DNA of 64,000 bases from Bombus terrestris (lineage: Eukaryota; Arthropoda; Insecta; Hymenoptera; Apidae), in assembly GCF_910591885.1 (NCBI RefSeq), contig NC_063276.1:11346001-11410000 (forward strand), in the 5' to 3' direction. This document shows positions 38,051-51,420 of this stretch, piece after piece. The notes beneath the pieces are model-generated. The model did no database searches and was not told where the DNA came from. It saw only the letters and a program-made list of their open reading frames with translations. Numbering within the stretch: the stretch's first letter is position 1; each line of letters begins with the position of its first letter. The translations under genes were made by a program, and so were the position numbers.

Positions 38051-40476
38051 ATCTTTGTTCTCCACATGTGACAGATCTCGATCTGCTTTCAGAAACATAG
38101 GATGAAGTATAAAAAGTATCAGATTTTAAAAGCTGGAAATGTCAGACGTTTTCTGTTTTAGGAAGAGACAAAAAAAAAGTTTAATTATTGACTTTATCTT
38201 TGTTCTCCACATGTGACAGATCACGATCTGCTTTCAGAAACATAGGGTGAAGTATAAAAAGGATCAGATTTTAAAAGCTGGAGATGTCAAACGTTTCTAG
38301 TTTTAGGAATAGACAGAAAAAAAGATTAACTACTGACTTTATCTTTGTTCTCCATATATGACAGATCACAATCTGCTTTCAGAAACACAGGATGAAGTAT
38401 AAAAAGAATCAGATTTTAAAAGCTGGAGATGTCAGACCTTGTAAGTTTTAGGTATAGACAAAAAAAAATATTAATTATAGACTTTATCTTTGTTCTCCAT
38501 AAGTGACAGATCACGATCTGCTTTCAGAAACACAGGATGAAGTATAAAAAGGATCAGAGTTTAAAAGCATGAGATGTCAGATGCTTTCAGTTTTAGGAAT
38601 AGACAAAAAAAAATATTAATTATAGACTTTATCTTTGTTCTCCATAAGTGACAGATCACGATCTGCTGTCAGAAATACAGGATGAAGTATAAAAAGGATC
38701 AGAATTTAAAAGCATGAGATGTCAGACGCTTTCAGTTTTAGGAATAGACAAAAAAAAAGTTCAATTACTGACTTTACCTTTGTTCTCCATAAGTGGCAGA
38801 TCACGATCTGCTTTCAGAAACACAGGATGAAGTATAAAAAGGATCGGAGTTTAAAAGCTGGAGATGTCAGACGCTGTCAGTTTTAGGAATAGACAAAAAA
38901 AAAGTTTAATTACTGACTTTACGTTTGTTCTCCATATATGACAGATCACGATCTGCTTTCAGAAACACAGGATGAGGTATACAAAGGATCAGATTTTAGA
39001 CGCTGGAGATGTCAGACGTTTTCAGTTTTAGGAAGAGACAAAAAAAAGTTTAATTATTGACTTTACCTTTGTTGTCCACATGTGACAGATCACGATCTGC
39101 TTTCAGAAACATAGGATGAAGTATAAAAAGAATCAGATTTTAAAAGCTGGAAATGTCAGACGTTTTCAGTTTTAGGAAGAGACAAAAAAAAGTTTAATTA
39201 TTGACTTTACCTTTGTTGTCCACATGTGACAGATCACGATCTGCTTTCAGAAACATAGGATGAAGTATAAAAAGGATCAGATTTTAAAAGCTGGAAATGT
39301 CAGACGTTTTCAGTTTTAGGAATAGACAAAAAAGAAGTTTAATTATTGACTTTATCTTTGTTCTCCATAAGTGACAGATCACGATCCGCTTTCAGAAACA
39401 TAGGATGAAGTATAAAAAGCATCAGATTTTAAAAGCTGGAGATGTCAGACGTTTTCAGTTTTAGGAATAGACAAAAAAGAAGTTTAATTATTGACTTTAT
39501 CTTTGTTCTCCATAAGTGACAGATCACGATCCGCTTTCAGAAACATAGGATGAAGTATAAAAAGGATCAGATTTTAAAAGCTGGAAATGTCAGACGTTTT
39601 CTGTTTTAGGAACAGACAAAAAAAAAGTTTAATTATTCACTTCATCTTTGTTCTCCACATGTGACAGATCTCGATCTGCTTTCAGAAACATAGGATGAAG
39701 TATAAAAAGAATGAGATTTTAAAAGCTGGAGATGTCAGACCTTGTAAGTTTTAGGTATAGACAAAAAAAAATTTTAATTAAAGACTATATCTTTGTTCTC
39801 CATAAGTGACAGATCACGATCTGCTTTCAGAAACACAGGATGAAGTATAAAAAGGATCAGAGTTTAAAAGCATGAGATGTCAGATGCTTTCAGTTTTAGG
39901 AATAGACAAAAAAAAAGTTCAATTACTGACTTTACCTTTGTTCTCCATAAGTGGCAGATCACGATCTGCTTTTCGAAACACAGGATGAAGTATAAAAAGG
40001 ATCAGAGTTTAAAAGCTGGAGATGTCAGACGCTGCCAGTTTTAGGAATAGACAAAAAAAAAGTTTAATTACTGACTTTACGTTTGTTCTCCATATATGAC
40101 AGATCACGATCTGCTTTCAGAAACACAGGATGAGGTATAAAAAGGATCAGATTTTAGACGCTGGAGATGTCAGACGTTATCAGTTTTAGGAAGTGACAAA
40201 AAAAAGTTTAATTATTGACTTTACCTTTGTTGTCCACATGTGACAGATCACGATCTGCTTTCAGAAACATAGGATGAAGTATAAAAAGGATCAGATTTTA
40301 AAAGCTGGAAATGTCAGACGTTTTCTGTTTTAGGAAGAGACAGAAAAAATTTTAATTATTGACTATACCTTAGTTCTGCATAAGCGACAAATCACGATCT
40401 GCTTTCAGAAACACAGGATGAGGTATAAAAAGCATCAGATTTTAAAAGCTGGAGATGTCAAACGTTTTTAGTTTTA

Positions 40477-42065
40477 GGAATAGACAGAAAAAAAGATTAA
40501 TTACTGACTTTATCTTTGTTCTCCATATATGACAGATCACAATCTGCTTTCAGAAACACAGGATGAAGTATAAAAAGGATCAGAGTTTAAAAGCATGAGA
40601 TGTCAGATGCTTTCAGTTTTAGGACGAGACAGAAAAAATTTTAATTATTGACTATACCTTAGTTCTCCATAAGCGACAAATCACGATCTGCTTTCAGAAA
40701 CATAGGATGAAGTATAAAAAGTATCAGATTTTAAAAGCTGGAAATGTCAGACGTTTTCTGTTTTAGGAAGAGACAAAAAAAATTTTAATTACTGACTTTA
40801 CGTTTGTTCTCCATATATGACAGATCACGATCTGCTTTCAGAAACACAGGATGAGGTATACAAAGGATCAGATTTTAGACGCTGGAGATGTCAGACGTTT
40901 TCAGTTTTAGGAATAAACAAAAAAAAAGTTTAATTATTGACTTTATCTTTGTTCTCCACATGTGACAGATCACGATCTGCTTTCAGAAACATAGGATGAA
41001 GTATAAAAAGAATCAGATTTTAAAAGCTGGAGATGTCGGACGTTTTCAGTTTTAGGAAGAGACAAAATATAGTTTAATTATTGACATTATCTTTGTTCTC
41101 CACATGTGACAGATCTCGATCTGCTTTCAGAAACATAGGATGAAGTATAAAAAGGATCAGATTTTAAAAGCTGGAAATGTCAGACGTTTTCTGTTTTAGG
41201 AAGAGACAGAAAAAATTTTAATTATTGACTATACCTTAGTTCTCCATAAGTGACAGATCACGATCTGCTTTCATAAACACAGGATGAAGTATAAAAAGGA
41301 ACAGATTTTAAAAGCTGGAGATGTCAGACCTTGTAAGTTTTAGGTATAGACAAAAAAAAATATTAATTATAGACTTTATCCTTGTTCTCCATAAGTGACA
41401 GATCATGATCTGCTTTGATAAACACAGGATGAAGTATAAAAAGGATCAGATTTTAAAAGGTGGAGATGTCAGACGTTTTCAGTTTTAGGAAGAGACAAAA
41501 TATAGTTTAATTATTGACATTATCTTTATTCTCCACATGTGACAGATCACGATCTGCTTTCAGAAACACAGGATGAACTATAAAAATGATCAGATTTTAA
41601 AAGGTGGAGATGTCAGACGTTTTCTGTTTTAGGAATAGACAAAAAAAAAGATTAATTACTGACTTTACCTTTGTTTTCCATAAGTGACAGATCACGATCT
41701 GCTTTCATAAACACAGGATGAAGTATAAAAAGGATCAGATTTTAAAAGGTGGAGATGTCAGACGTTTTCAGTTTTAGGAATAGACAAAAAAAAAGATTAG
41801 TTACTGACTTTACCTTTGCTCTCCATAAGTGACAGATCACGATCTGCTTTCATAACACAGGATGAAGTATAAAAAGGATCAGATTTTAAAAGCTGGAGAT
41901 GTCAGACCTTGTAAGTTTTAGGTATAGACAAAAAGAAATATTAATTATAGACTGTACCTTTGCTCTCCATAAGTGACAGATCACGATCTGCTTTCATAAA
42001 CACAGGATGAAGTATAAAAGGGATCAGATTTTAAAAGCTGGAGATGTCAGACCTTGTAAGTTTTA
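40477..42065. repeat. 11-monomer tandem duplication, copy 1 (1589 bp)
   Basis: Positions 40477-41960 match 42066-43549 at 1589 bp. Shared rare markers are GGACGAGACAG (40622 and 42211), AAGGAACAG, GATCATGATCTG with CTTTGATAAAC, and CTTTATTCTCC. I noticed about a dozen or more differences, for example GTCGGACG/GTCAGACG, CCACATG/CTACATG and GACCTTG/GATCTTG. It is clearly older than the 6503-bp and 1592-bp duplications. It also holds a one-base loss in CATAACACAGG near 41,850. Confidence 0.8.
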
Positions 42066-43549
42066 GGAATAGACAGAAAAAAAGATTAATTACTGACTTT
42101 ATCTTTGTTCTCCATATATGACAGATCACAATCTGCTTTCAGAAACACAGGATGAAGTATAAAAAGGATCAGAGTTTAAAAGCATGAGATGTCAGATGCT
42201 TTCAGTTTTAGGACGAGACAGAAAAAATTTTAATTATTGACTATACCTTAGTTCTCCATAAGCGACAAATCACGATCTGCTTTCAGAAACATAGGATGAA
42301 GTATAAAAAGTATCAGATTTTAAAAGCTGGAAATGTCAGACGTTTTCTGTTTTAGGAAGAGACAAAAAAAATTTTAATTACTGACTTTGCGTTTGTTCTC
42401 CATATATGACAGATCACGATCTGCTTTCAGAAACACAGGATGAGGTATAAAAAGGATCAGATTTTAGACGCTGGAGATGTCAGACGTTTTCAGTTTTAGG
42501 AATAAACAAAAAAAAAGTTTAATTATTGACTTTATCTTTGTTCTCCACATGTGACAGATCACGATCTGCTTTCAGAAACATAGGATGAAGTATAAAAAGA
42601 ATCAGATTTTAAAAGCTGGAGATGTCAGACGTTTTCAGTTTTAGGAAGAGACAAAATATAGTTTAATTATTGACATTATCTTTGTTCTCTACATGTGACA
42701 GATCTCGATCTGCTTTCAGAAACATAGGATGAAGTATAAAAAGGATCAGATTTTAAAAGCTGGAAATGTCAGACGTTTTCTGTTTTAGGAAGAGACAGAA
42801 AAAATTTTAATTATTGACTATACCTTAGTTCTCCATAAGTGACAGATCACGATCTGCTTTCATAAACACAGGATGAAGTATAAAAAGGAACAGATTTTAA
42901 AAGCTGGAGATGTCAGATCTTGTAAGTTTTAGGTATAGACAAAAAAAAATATTAATTATAGACTTTATCCTTGTTCTCCATAAGTGACAGATCATGATCT
43001 GCTTTGATAAACACAGGATGAAGTATAAAAAGGATCAGATTTTAAAAGGTGGAGATGTCAGACGTTTTCAGTTTTAGGAAGAGACAAAATATAGTTTAAT
43101 TATTGACATTATATTTATTCTCCACATGTGACAGATCACGATCTGCTTTCAGAAACACAGGATGAAGTATAAAAATGATCAGATTTTAAAAGGTGGAGAT
43201 GTCAGACGTTTTCTGTTTTAGGAATAGACAAAAAAAAAGATTAATTACTGACTTTACCTTTGTTTTCCATAAGTGACAGATCACGATCTGCTTTCGTAAA
43301 CACAGGATGAAGTATAAAAAGGATCAGATTTTAAAAGGTGGAGATGTCAGACGTGTTCAGTTTTAGGAATAGACAAAAAAAAAGATTAGTTACTGTCTTT
43401 ACCTTTGCTCTCTATAAGTGACAGATCACGATCTACTTTCATAAACACAGGATGAAGTATAAAAAGGAACAGATTTTAAAAGCTGGAGATGTCAGACCTT
43501 GTAAGTTTTAGGTATAGACAAAAAAAAATATTAATTATAGACTTTATCT
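42066..43549. repeat. 11-monomer tandem duplication, copy 2
   Basis: This is the diverged second copy of the 1589-bp unit. Part of it, around CTTTATTCTCC and CAAAATATAG, appears a third time at about 45,450-46,000 at a further shift of 2462 bp (17 monomers). Confidence 0.75.
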
Positions 43550-43959
43550 TTGTTCTCCATAAGTGACAGATCACGATCTGCTTTCATAAACACAGGATGA
43601 AGTATAAAAAGGATCAGATTTTAAAAGGTGGAGATGTCAGACGTTTTCAGTTTTAGGAATAGACAAAAAAAAAGATTAGTTACTGACTTTACCTTTGCTC
43701 TCCATAAGTGACAGATCACGATCTGCTTTCATAAACACAGGATGAAGTATAAAAAGGATCAGATTTTAAAAGCTGGAGATGTCAGACCTTGTAAGTTTTA
43801 GGTATAGACAAAAAAAAATATTAATTATAGACTTTACCTTTGCTCTCCATAAGTGACAGATCACGATCTGCTTTCATAAACACAGGATGAAGTATAAAAA
43901 GGATCAGATTTTAAAAGATGGAGATGTCAGACCTTGTAAGTTTTAGGAATAGACAAAAA

Positions 43960-45070
43960 AGAAGTTTAATTATTGACTTTATCTTTGTTCTCCATAAGTG
44001 ACAGATCACGATCCGCTTTCAGAAACATAGGATGAAGTATAAAATGGATCAGATTTTAAAAGCTGGAAATGTCAGACGTTTTCTGTTGTAGGAACAGACA
44101 AAAAAAAAAGTTTAATTATTCACTTCATCTTTGTTCTCCACATGTGACAGATCTCGATCTGCTTTCAGAAACATAGGATGAAGTATAAAAAGAATCAGAT
44201 TTTAAAAGCTGGAGATGTCAGACCTTGTAAGTTTTAGGTATAGACAAAAAAAAATATTAATTAAAGACTATATCTTTGTTCTCCATAAGTGGCAGATCAC
44301 GATCTGCTTTTCGAAACACAGGATGAAGTATAAAAAGGATCAGAGTTTAAAAGCTGGAGATGTCAGACGCTGCCAGTTTTAGGAATAGACAAAAAAAAAG
44401 TTTAATTACTGACTTTACGTTTGTTCTCCATATATGACAGATCACGATCTGCTTTCAGAAACACAGGATGAGGTATAAAAAGGATCAGATTTTAGACGCT
44501 GGAGATGTCAGACGTTTTCAGTTTTAGGAAGTGACAAAAAAAAGTTTAATTATTGACTTTACCTTTGTTGTCCACATGTGACAGATCACGATCTGCTTTC
44601 AGAAACATAGGATGAAGTATAAAAAGTATCAGATTTTAAAAGCTGGAAATGTCCGACGTTTTCTGTTTTAGGAAGAGACAGAAAAAATTTTAATTATTGA
44701 CTATACCTTAGTTCTCCATAAGCGACAAATCACGATCTGCTTTCAGAAACACAGGATGAGGTATAAAAAGCATCAGATTTTAAAAGCTGGAGATGTCAAA
44801 CGTTTTTAGTTTTAGGAATAGACAGAAAAAAAGATTAATTACTGACATTATCTTTGTTCTCCATATATGACAGATCACAATCTGCTTTCAGAAACACAGG
44901 ATGAAGTATAAAAAGGACCAGAGTTTAAAAGCATGAGATGTCAGATGCTTTCAGTTTTAGGACGAGACAGAAAAAATTTTAATTATTGACTATACCTTAG
45001 TTCTCCATAAGCGACAAATCACGATCTGTTTTCAGAAACACAGGATGAGGTATAAAAAGCATCAGATTTT
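43960..45070. repeat. Eight-to-nine-monomer GCTGCCAG cassette, copy at 44369
   Basis: The cassette order is GATCCGC, TTATTCACTTCATC, CCTTGTAAG, GTGGCAGATC with CTTTTCGAAAC, GCTGCCAG, CATATATG with TTAGACGCTGG, GTTGTCCAC, GTCCGACG, AAACGTTTTTAG, CACAATCTG with GCATGAGATG, and GGACGAGACAG. The GCTGCCAG marker lies at 40031, 44369, 46976, 49293, 51611, 52912, 55374 and 57836. The 40031 copy lacks the derived GTCCGACG and has GTTATCAG, so it diverged earlier. Spacings are 4338, 2607, 2317, 2318, 1301, 2462 and 2462 bp, all near-integer monomer multiples. Confidence 0.85.
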
Positions 45071-46566
45071 AAAAGCTGGAGATGTCAGACGTTTTCAGTT
45101 TTAGGAATAAACAAAAAAAAAGTTTAATTATTGACTTCATCTTTGTTCTCCACATGTGACAGATCTCGATCTGCTTTCAGAAACATAGGATGAAGTATAA
45201 AAAGAATCAGATTTTAAAAGCTGGAGATGTCAGACCTTGTAAGTTTTAGGTATAGACAAAAAAAAATATTAATCATAGACTTTATCTTTGTTCTCCATAA
45301 GTGACGGATCACGATCTGCTTTCAGAAACACAGGATGAAGTATAAAAAGGATCAGAGTTTAAAAGCATGAGATGTCAGATGCTTTCAGTTTTAGGAATAG
45401 ACAAAAAAAAATATTAATTATAGACTTTATCTTTGTTCTCCATAAGTGACAGATCACGATCTGCTTTCATAAACACAGGATGAAGTATAAAAAGGATCAG
45501 ATTTTAAAAGGTGGAGATGTCAGACGTTTTCAGTTTTAGGAAGAGACAAAATATAGTTTAATTATTGACATTATCTTTATTCTCCACATGTGACAGATCA
45601 CGATCTGCTTTCAGAAACACAGGATGAAGTATAAAAATGATCAGATTTTAAAAGGTGGAGATGTCAGACGTTTTCTGTTTTAGGAATAGACAAAAAAAAA
45701 GATTAATTACTGACTTTACCTTTGTTTTCCATAAGTGACAGATCACGATCTGCTTTCATAAACACAGGATGAAGTATAAAAAGGATCAGATTTTAAAAGG
45801 TGGAGATGTCAGACGTGTTCAGTTTTAGGAATAGACAAAAAAAAAGATTAGTTACTGACTTTACCTTTGCTCTCCATAAGTGACAGATCACGATCTGCTT
45901 TCATAAACACAGGATGAAGTATAAAAAGGAACAGATTTTAAAAGCTGGAGATGTCAGACCTTGTAAGTTTTAGGTATAGACAAAAAAAAATATTAATTAT
46001 AGACTTTATCTTTGTTCTCCATAAGTGACAGATCACGATCTGCTTTCATAAACACAGGATGAAGTATAAAAAGGATCAGATTTTAAAAGCTGGAGATGTC
46101 AGACATTGTAAGTTTTAGGTATAGACAAGAAAAAATATTAATTATAGACTTTACCTTTGCTCTCCATAAGTGACAGATCACGATCTGCTTTCATAAACAC
46201 AGGATGAAGTATAAAAAGGATCAGATTTTAAAAGCTGGAGATGTCAGACCTTGTAAGTTTTAGGAATAGACAGAAAAAAAGATTAATTACTGACTTTATC
46301 TTTGTTCTCCATATATGACAGATCACAATCTGCTTTCAGAAACACAGGATGAAGTATAAAAAGGATCAGATTTTAAAAGCTGGAAATGTCAGACGTTTTC
46401 TGTTTTAGGAATAGACAAAAAAAAAGTTTAATTATTGACTTCATCTTTGTTCTCCACATGTGACAGATCTCGATCTGCTTTCAGAAACATAGGATGAAGT
46501 ATAAAAAGAATCAGATTTTAAGAGCTGGAGATGTCAGACGTTTTCAGTTTTAGGAATAGACAAAAA

Positions 46567-49500
46567 AGAAGTTTAATTATTGACTTTATCTTTGTTCTCC
46601 ATAAGTGACAGATCACGATCCGCTTTCAGAAACATAGGATGAAGTATAAAATGGATCAGATTTTAAAAGCTGGAAATGTCAGACGTTTTCTGTTTTAGGA
46701 ACAGACAAAAAAAAAAGTTTAATTATTCACTTCATCTTTGTTCTCCACATGTGACAGATCTCGATCTGCTTTCAGAAACATAGGATGAAGTATAAAAAGA
46801 ATCAGATTTTAAAAGCTGGAGATGTCAGACCTTGTAAGTTTTAGGTATAGACAAAAAAAAATATTAATTAAAGACTATATCTTTGTTCTCCATAAGTGGC
46901 AGATCACGATCTGCTTTTCGAAACACAGGATGAAGTATAAAAAGGATCAGAGTTTAAAAGCTGGAGATGTCAGACGCTGCCAGTTTTAGGAATAAACAAA
47001 AAAAAAGTTTAATTACTGACTTTACGTTTGTTCTCCATATATGACAGATCACGATCTGCTTTCAGAAACACAGGATGAGGTATAAAAAGGATCAGATTTT
47101 AGACGCTGGAGATGTCAGACGTTTTCAGTTTTAGGAAGTGACAAAAAAAAGTTTAATTATTGACTTTACCTTTGTTGTCCACATGTGACAGATCACGATC
47201 TGCTTTCAGAAACATAGGATGAAGTATAAAAAGTATCAGATTTTAAAAGCTGGAAATGTCCGACGTTTTCTGTTTTAGGAAGAGACAGAAAAAATTTTAA
47301 TTATTGACTATACCTTAGTTCTCCATAAGCGACAAATCACGATCTGCCTTCAGAAACACAGGATGAGGTATAAAAAGCATCAGATTTTAAAAGCTGGAGA
47401 TGTCAAACGTTTTTAGTTTTAGGAATAGACAGAAAAAAAGATTAATTACTGACATTATCTTTGTTCTCCATATATGACAGATCACAATCTGCTTTCAGAA
47501 ACACAGGATGAAGTATAAAAAGGATCAGAGTTTAAAAGCATGAGATGTCAGATGCTTTCAGTTTTAGGACGAGACAGAAAAAATTTTAATTATTGACTAT
47601 ACCTTAGTTCTCCATAAGCGACAAATCACGATCTGCTTTCAGAAACACAGGATGAGGTATAAAAAGTATCAGATTTTAAAAGCATGAGATGTCAGATGCT
47701 TTCAGTTTTAGGAATAGACAAAAAAAAATATTAATTATTGACTTCATCTTTGTTCTCCACATGTGACAGATCTCGATCTGCTTTCAGAAACATAGGATGA
47801 AGTATAAAAAGTATCAGATTTTAAAAGCTGGAAATGTCAGACGTTTTCTGTTTTAGGAAGAGACAAAAAAAATTTTAATTACTGACTTTACGTTTGTTCT
47901 CCATATATGACAGATCACGATCTGCTTTCAGAAACACAGGATGAGGTATAAAAAGGATCAGATTTTAGACGCTGGAGATGTCAGACGCTTTCTGTTTTAG
48001 GAATAGACAAAAAAAAAGATTAATTACTGACTTTACCTTTGTTTTCCATAAGTGACAGATCACGATCTGCTTTCATAAACACAGGATGAAGTATAAAAAG
48101 GATCAGATTTTAAAAGGTGGAGATGTCAGACGTGTTCAGTTTTAGGAATAGACAAAAAAAAAGATTAGTTACTGACTTTACCTTTGCTCTCCATAAGTGA
48201 CAGATCACGATCTGCTTTCATAAACACAGGATGAAGTATAAAAAGGAACAGATTTTAAAAGCTGGAGATGTCAGACCTTGTAAGTTTTAGGTATAGACAA
48301 AAAAAAATATTAATTATAGACTTTATCTTTGTTCTCCATAAGTGACAGATCACGATCTGCTTTCATAAACACAGGATGAAGTATAAAAAGGATCAGATTT
48401 TAAAAGGTGGAGATGTCAGACGTTTTCAGTTTTAGGAATAGACAAAAAAAAAGATTAGTTACTGACTTTACCTTTGCTCTCCATAAGTGACAGATCACGA
48501 TCTGCTTTCATAAACACAGGATGAAGTATAAAAAGGATCAGATTTTAAAAGCTGGAGATGTCAGACCTTGTAAGTTTTAGGTATAGACAAAAAAAAATAT
48601 TAATTATAGACTTTACCTTTGCTCTCCATAAGTGACAGATCACGATCTGCTTTCATAAACACAGGATGAAGTATAAAAAGGATCAGATTTTAAAAGCTGC
48701 AGATGTCAGACCTTGTAAGTTTTAGGAATAGACAGAAAAAAAGATTAATTACTGACTTTATCTTTGTTCTCCATATATGACAGATCACAATCTGCTTTCA
48801 GAAACACAGGATGAAGTATAAAAAGGATCAGATTTTAAAAGCTGGAAATGTCAGACGTTTTCAGTTTTAGGAATAGACAAAAAAGAAGTTTAATTATTGA
48901 CTTTATCTTTGTTCTCCATAAGTGACAGATCACGATCCGCTTTCAGAAACATAGGATGAAGTATAAAAAGGATCAGATATTAAAAGCTGGAAATGTCAGA
49001 CGTTTTCTGTTTTAGGAACAGACAAAAAAAAAAGTTTAATTATTCACTTCATCTTTGTTCTCCACATGTGACAGATCTCGATCTGCTTTCAGAAACATAG
49101 GATGAAGTATAAAAAGAATCAGATTTTAAAAGCTGGAGATGTCAGACCTTGTAAGTTTTAGGTATAGACAAAAAAAAATATTAATTAAAGACTATATCTT
49201 TGTTCTCCATAAGTGGCAGATCACGATCTGCTTTTCGAAACACAGGATGAAGTATAAAAAGGATCAGAGTTTAAAAGCTGGAGATGTCAGACGCTGCCAG
49301 TTTTAGGAATAGACAAAAAAAAAGTTTAATTACTGACTTTACGTTTGTTCTCCATATATGACAGATCACGATCTGCTTTCAGAAACACAGGATGAGGTAT
49401 AAAAAGGATCAGATTTTAGACGCTGGAGATGTCAGACGTTTTCAGTTTTAGGAAGTGACAAAAAAAAGTTTAATTATTGACTTTACCTTTGTTGTCCACA

Positions 49501-51201
49501 TGTGACAGATCACGATCTGCTTTCAGAAACATAGGATGAAGTATAAAAAGTATCAGATTTTAAAAGCTGGAAATGTCCGACGTTTTCTGTTTTAGGAAGA
49601 GACAGAAAAAATTTTAATTATTGACTATACCTTAGTTCTCCATAAGCGACAAATCACGATCTGCCTTCAGAAACACAGGATGAGGTATAAAAAGCATCAG
49701 ATTTTAAAAGCTGGAGATGTCAAACGTTTTTAGTTTTAGGAATAGACAGAAAAAAAGATTAATTACTGACATTATCTTTGTTCTCCATATATGACAGATC
49801 ACAATCTGCTTTCAGAAACACAGGATGAAGTATAAAAAGGATCAGAGTTTAAAAGCATGAGATGTCAGATGCTTTCAGTTTTAGGACGAGACAGAAAAAA
49901 TTTTAATTATTGACTATACCTTAGTTCTCCATAAGCGACAAATCACGATCTGCTTTCAGAAACACAGGATGAGGTATAAAAAGCATCAGATTTTAAAAGC
50001 TGGAGATGTCAGACGTTTTCAGTTTTAGGAATAAACAAAAAAAAAGTTTAATTATTGACTTCATCTTTGTTCTCCACATGTGACAGATCTCGATCTGCTT
50101 TCAGAAACATAGGATGAAGTATAAAAAGTATCAGATTTTAAAAGCTGGAAATGTCAGACGTTTTCTGTTTTAGGAAGAGACAAAGAAAATTTTAATTACT
50201 GACTTTACGTTTGTTCTCCATATATGACAGATCACGATCTGCTTTCAGAAACACAGGATGAGGTATAAAAAGGATCAGATTTTAGACGCTGGAGATGTCA
50301 GACGCTTTCTGTTTTAGGAATAGACAAAAAAAAAGATTAATTACTGACTTTACCTTTGTTTTCCATAAGTGACAGATCACGATCTGCTTTCATAAACACA
50401 GGATGAAGTATAAAAAGGATCAGATTTTAAAAGGTGGAGATGTCAGACGTGTTCAGTTTTAGGAATAGACAAAAAAAAAGATTAGTTACTGACTTTACCT
50501 TTGCTCTCCATAAGTGACAGATCACGATCTGCTTTCATAAACACAGGATGAAGTATAAAAAGGAACAGATTTTAAAAGCTGGAGATGTCAGACCTTGTAA
50601 GTTTTAGGTATAGACAAAAAAAAATATTAATTATAGACTTTATCTTTGTTCTCCATAAGTGACAGATCACGATCTGCTTTCATAAACACAGGATGAAGTA
50701 TAAAAAGGATCAGATTTTAAAAGGTGGAGATGTCAGACGTTTTCAGTTTTAGGAATAGACAAAAAAAAAGATTAGTTACTGACTTTACCTTTGCTCTCCA
50801 TAAGTGACAGAATACGATCTGCTTTCATAAACACAGGATGAAGTATAAAAAGGATCAGATTTTAAAAGCTGGAGATGTCAGACCTTGTAAGTTTTAGGAA
50901 TAGACAGAAAAAAAGATTAATTACTGACTTTATCTTTGTTCTCCATATATGACAGATCACAATCTGCTTTCAGAAACACAGGATGAAGTATAAAAAGGAT
51001 CAGATTTTAAAAGCTGGAAATGTCAGACGTTTTCTGTTTTAGGAATAGACAAAAAAAAAAGTTTAATTATTGACTTCATCTTTGTTCTCCACATGTGACA
51101 GATCTCGATCTGCTTTCAGAAACATAGGATGAAGTATAAAAAGAATCAGATTTTAAGAGCTGGAGATGTCAGACGTTTTCAGTTTTAGGAATAGACAAAA
51201 A
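46567..51201. repeat. Two 16-monomer units built on the GCTGCCAG cassette (~2317 bp each)
   Basis: Cassette starts (GATCCGC or GATCTGC) near 46,618, 48,936 and 51,252 and GCTGCCAG at 46976, 49293 and 51611 give spacings of 2317-2318 bp. The units match well, but single monomers have been exchanged. One unit has TTTTAAAAGCATGAG near 47,680 where the next has TTTTAAAAGCTGG. The number of consecutive CCTTGTAAG monomers differs near 48.6 and 50.9 kb, offset by a monomer gained or lost elsewhere. The equal length therefore hides compensating changes. Confidence 0.75.
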
Positions 51202-51420
51202 AGAAGTTTAATTATTGACTTTATCTTTGTTCTCCATAAGTGACAGATCACGATCTGCTTTCAGAAACATAGGATGAAGTATAAAAAGGATCAGATTTTA
51301 AAAGCTGGAAATGTCAGACGTTTTCTGTTTTAGGAACAGACAAAAAAAAAAGTTTAATTATTCACTTCATCTTTGTTCTCCACATGTGACAGATCTCGAT
51401 CTGCTTTCAGAAACATAGGA

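Noticed and set aside
43280..43310. Possible CENP-B box (CTTTCGTAAAC here, CTTTTCGAAAC elsewhere)
   Set aside because: TTCG is present, but the required CGGG at the second half is replaced by GGAT or AGGA. The match does not satisfy the NTTCGNNNNANNCGGGN core.
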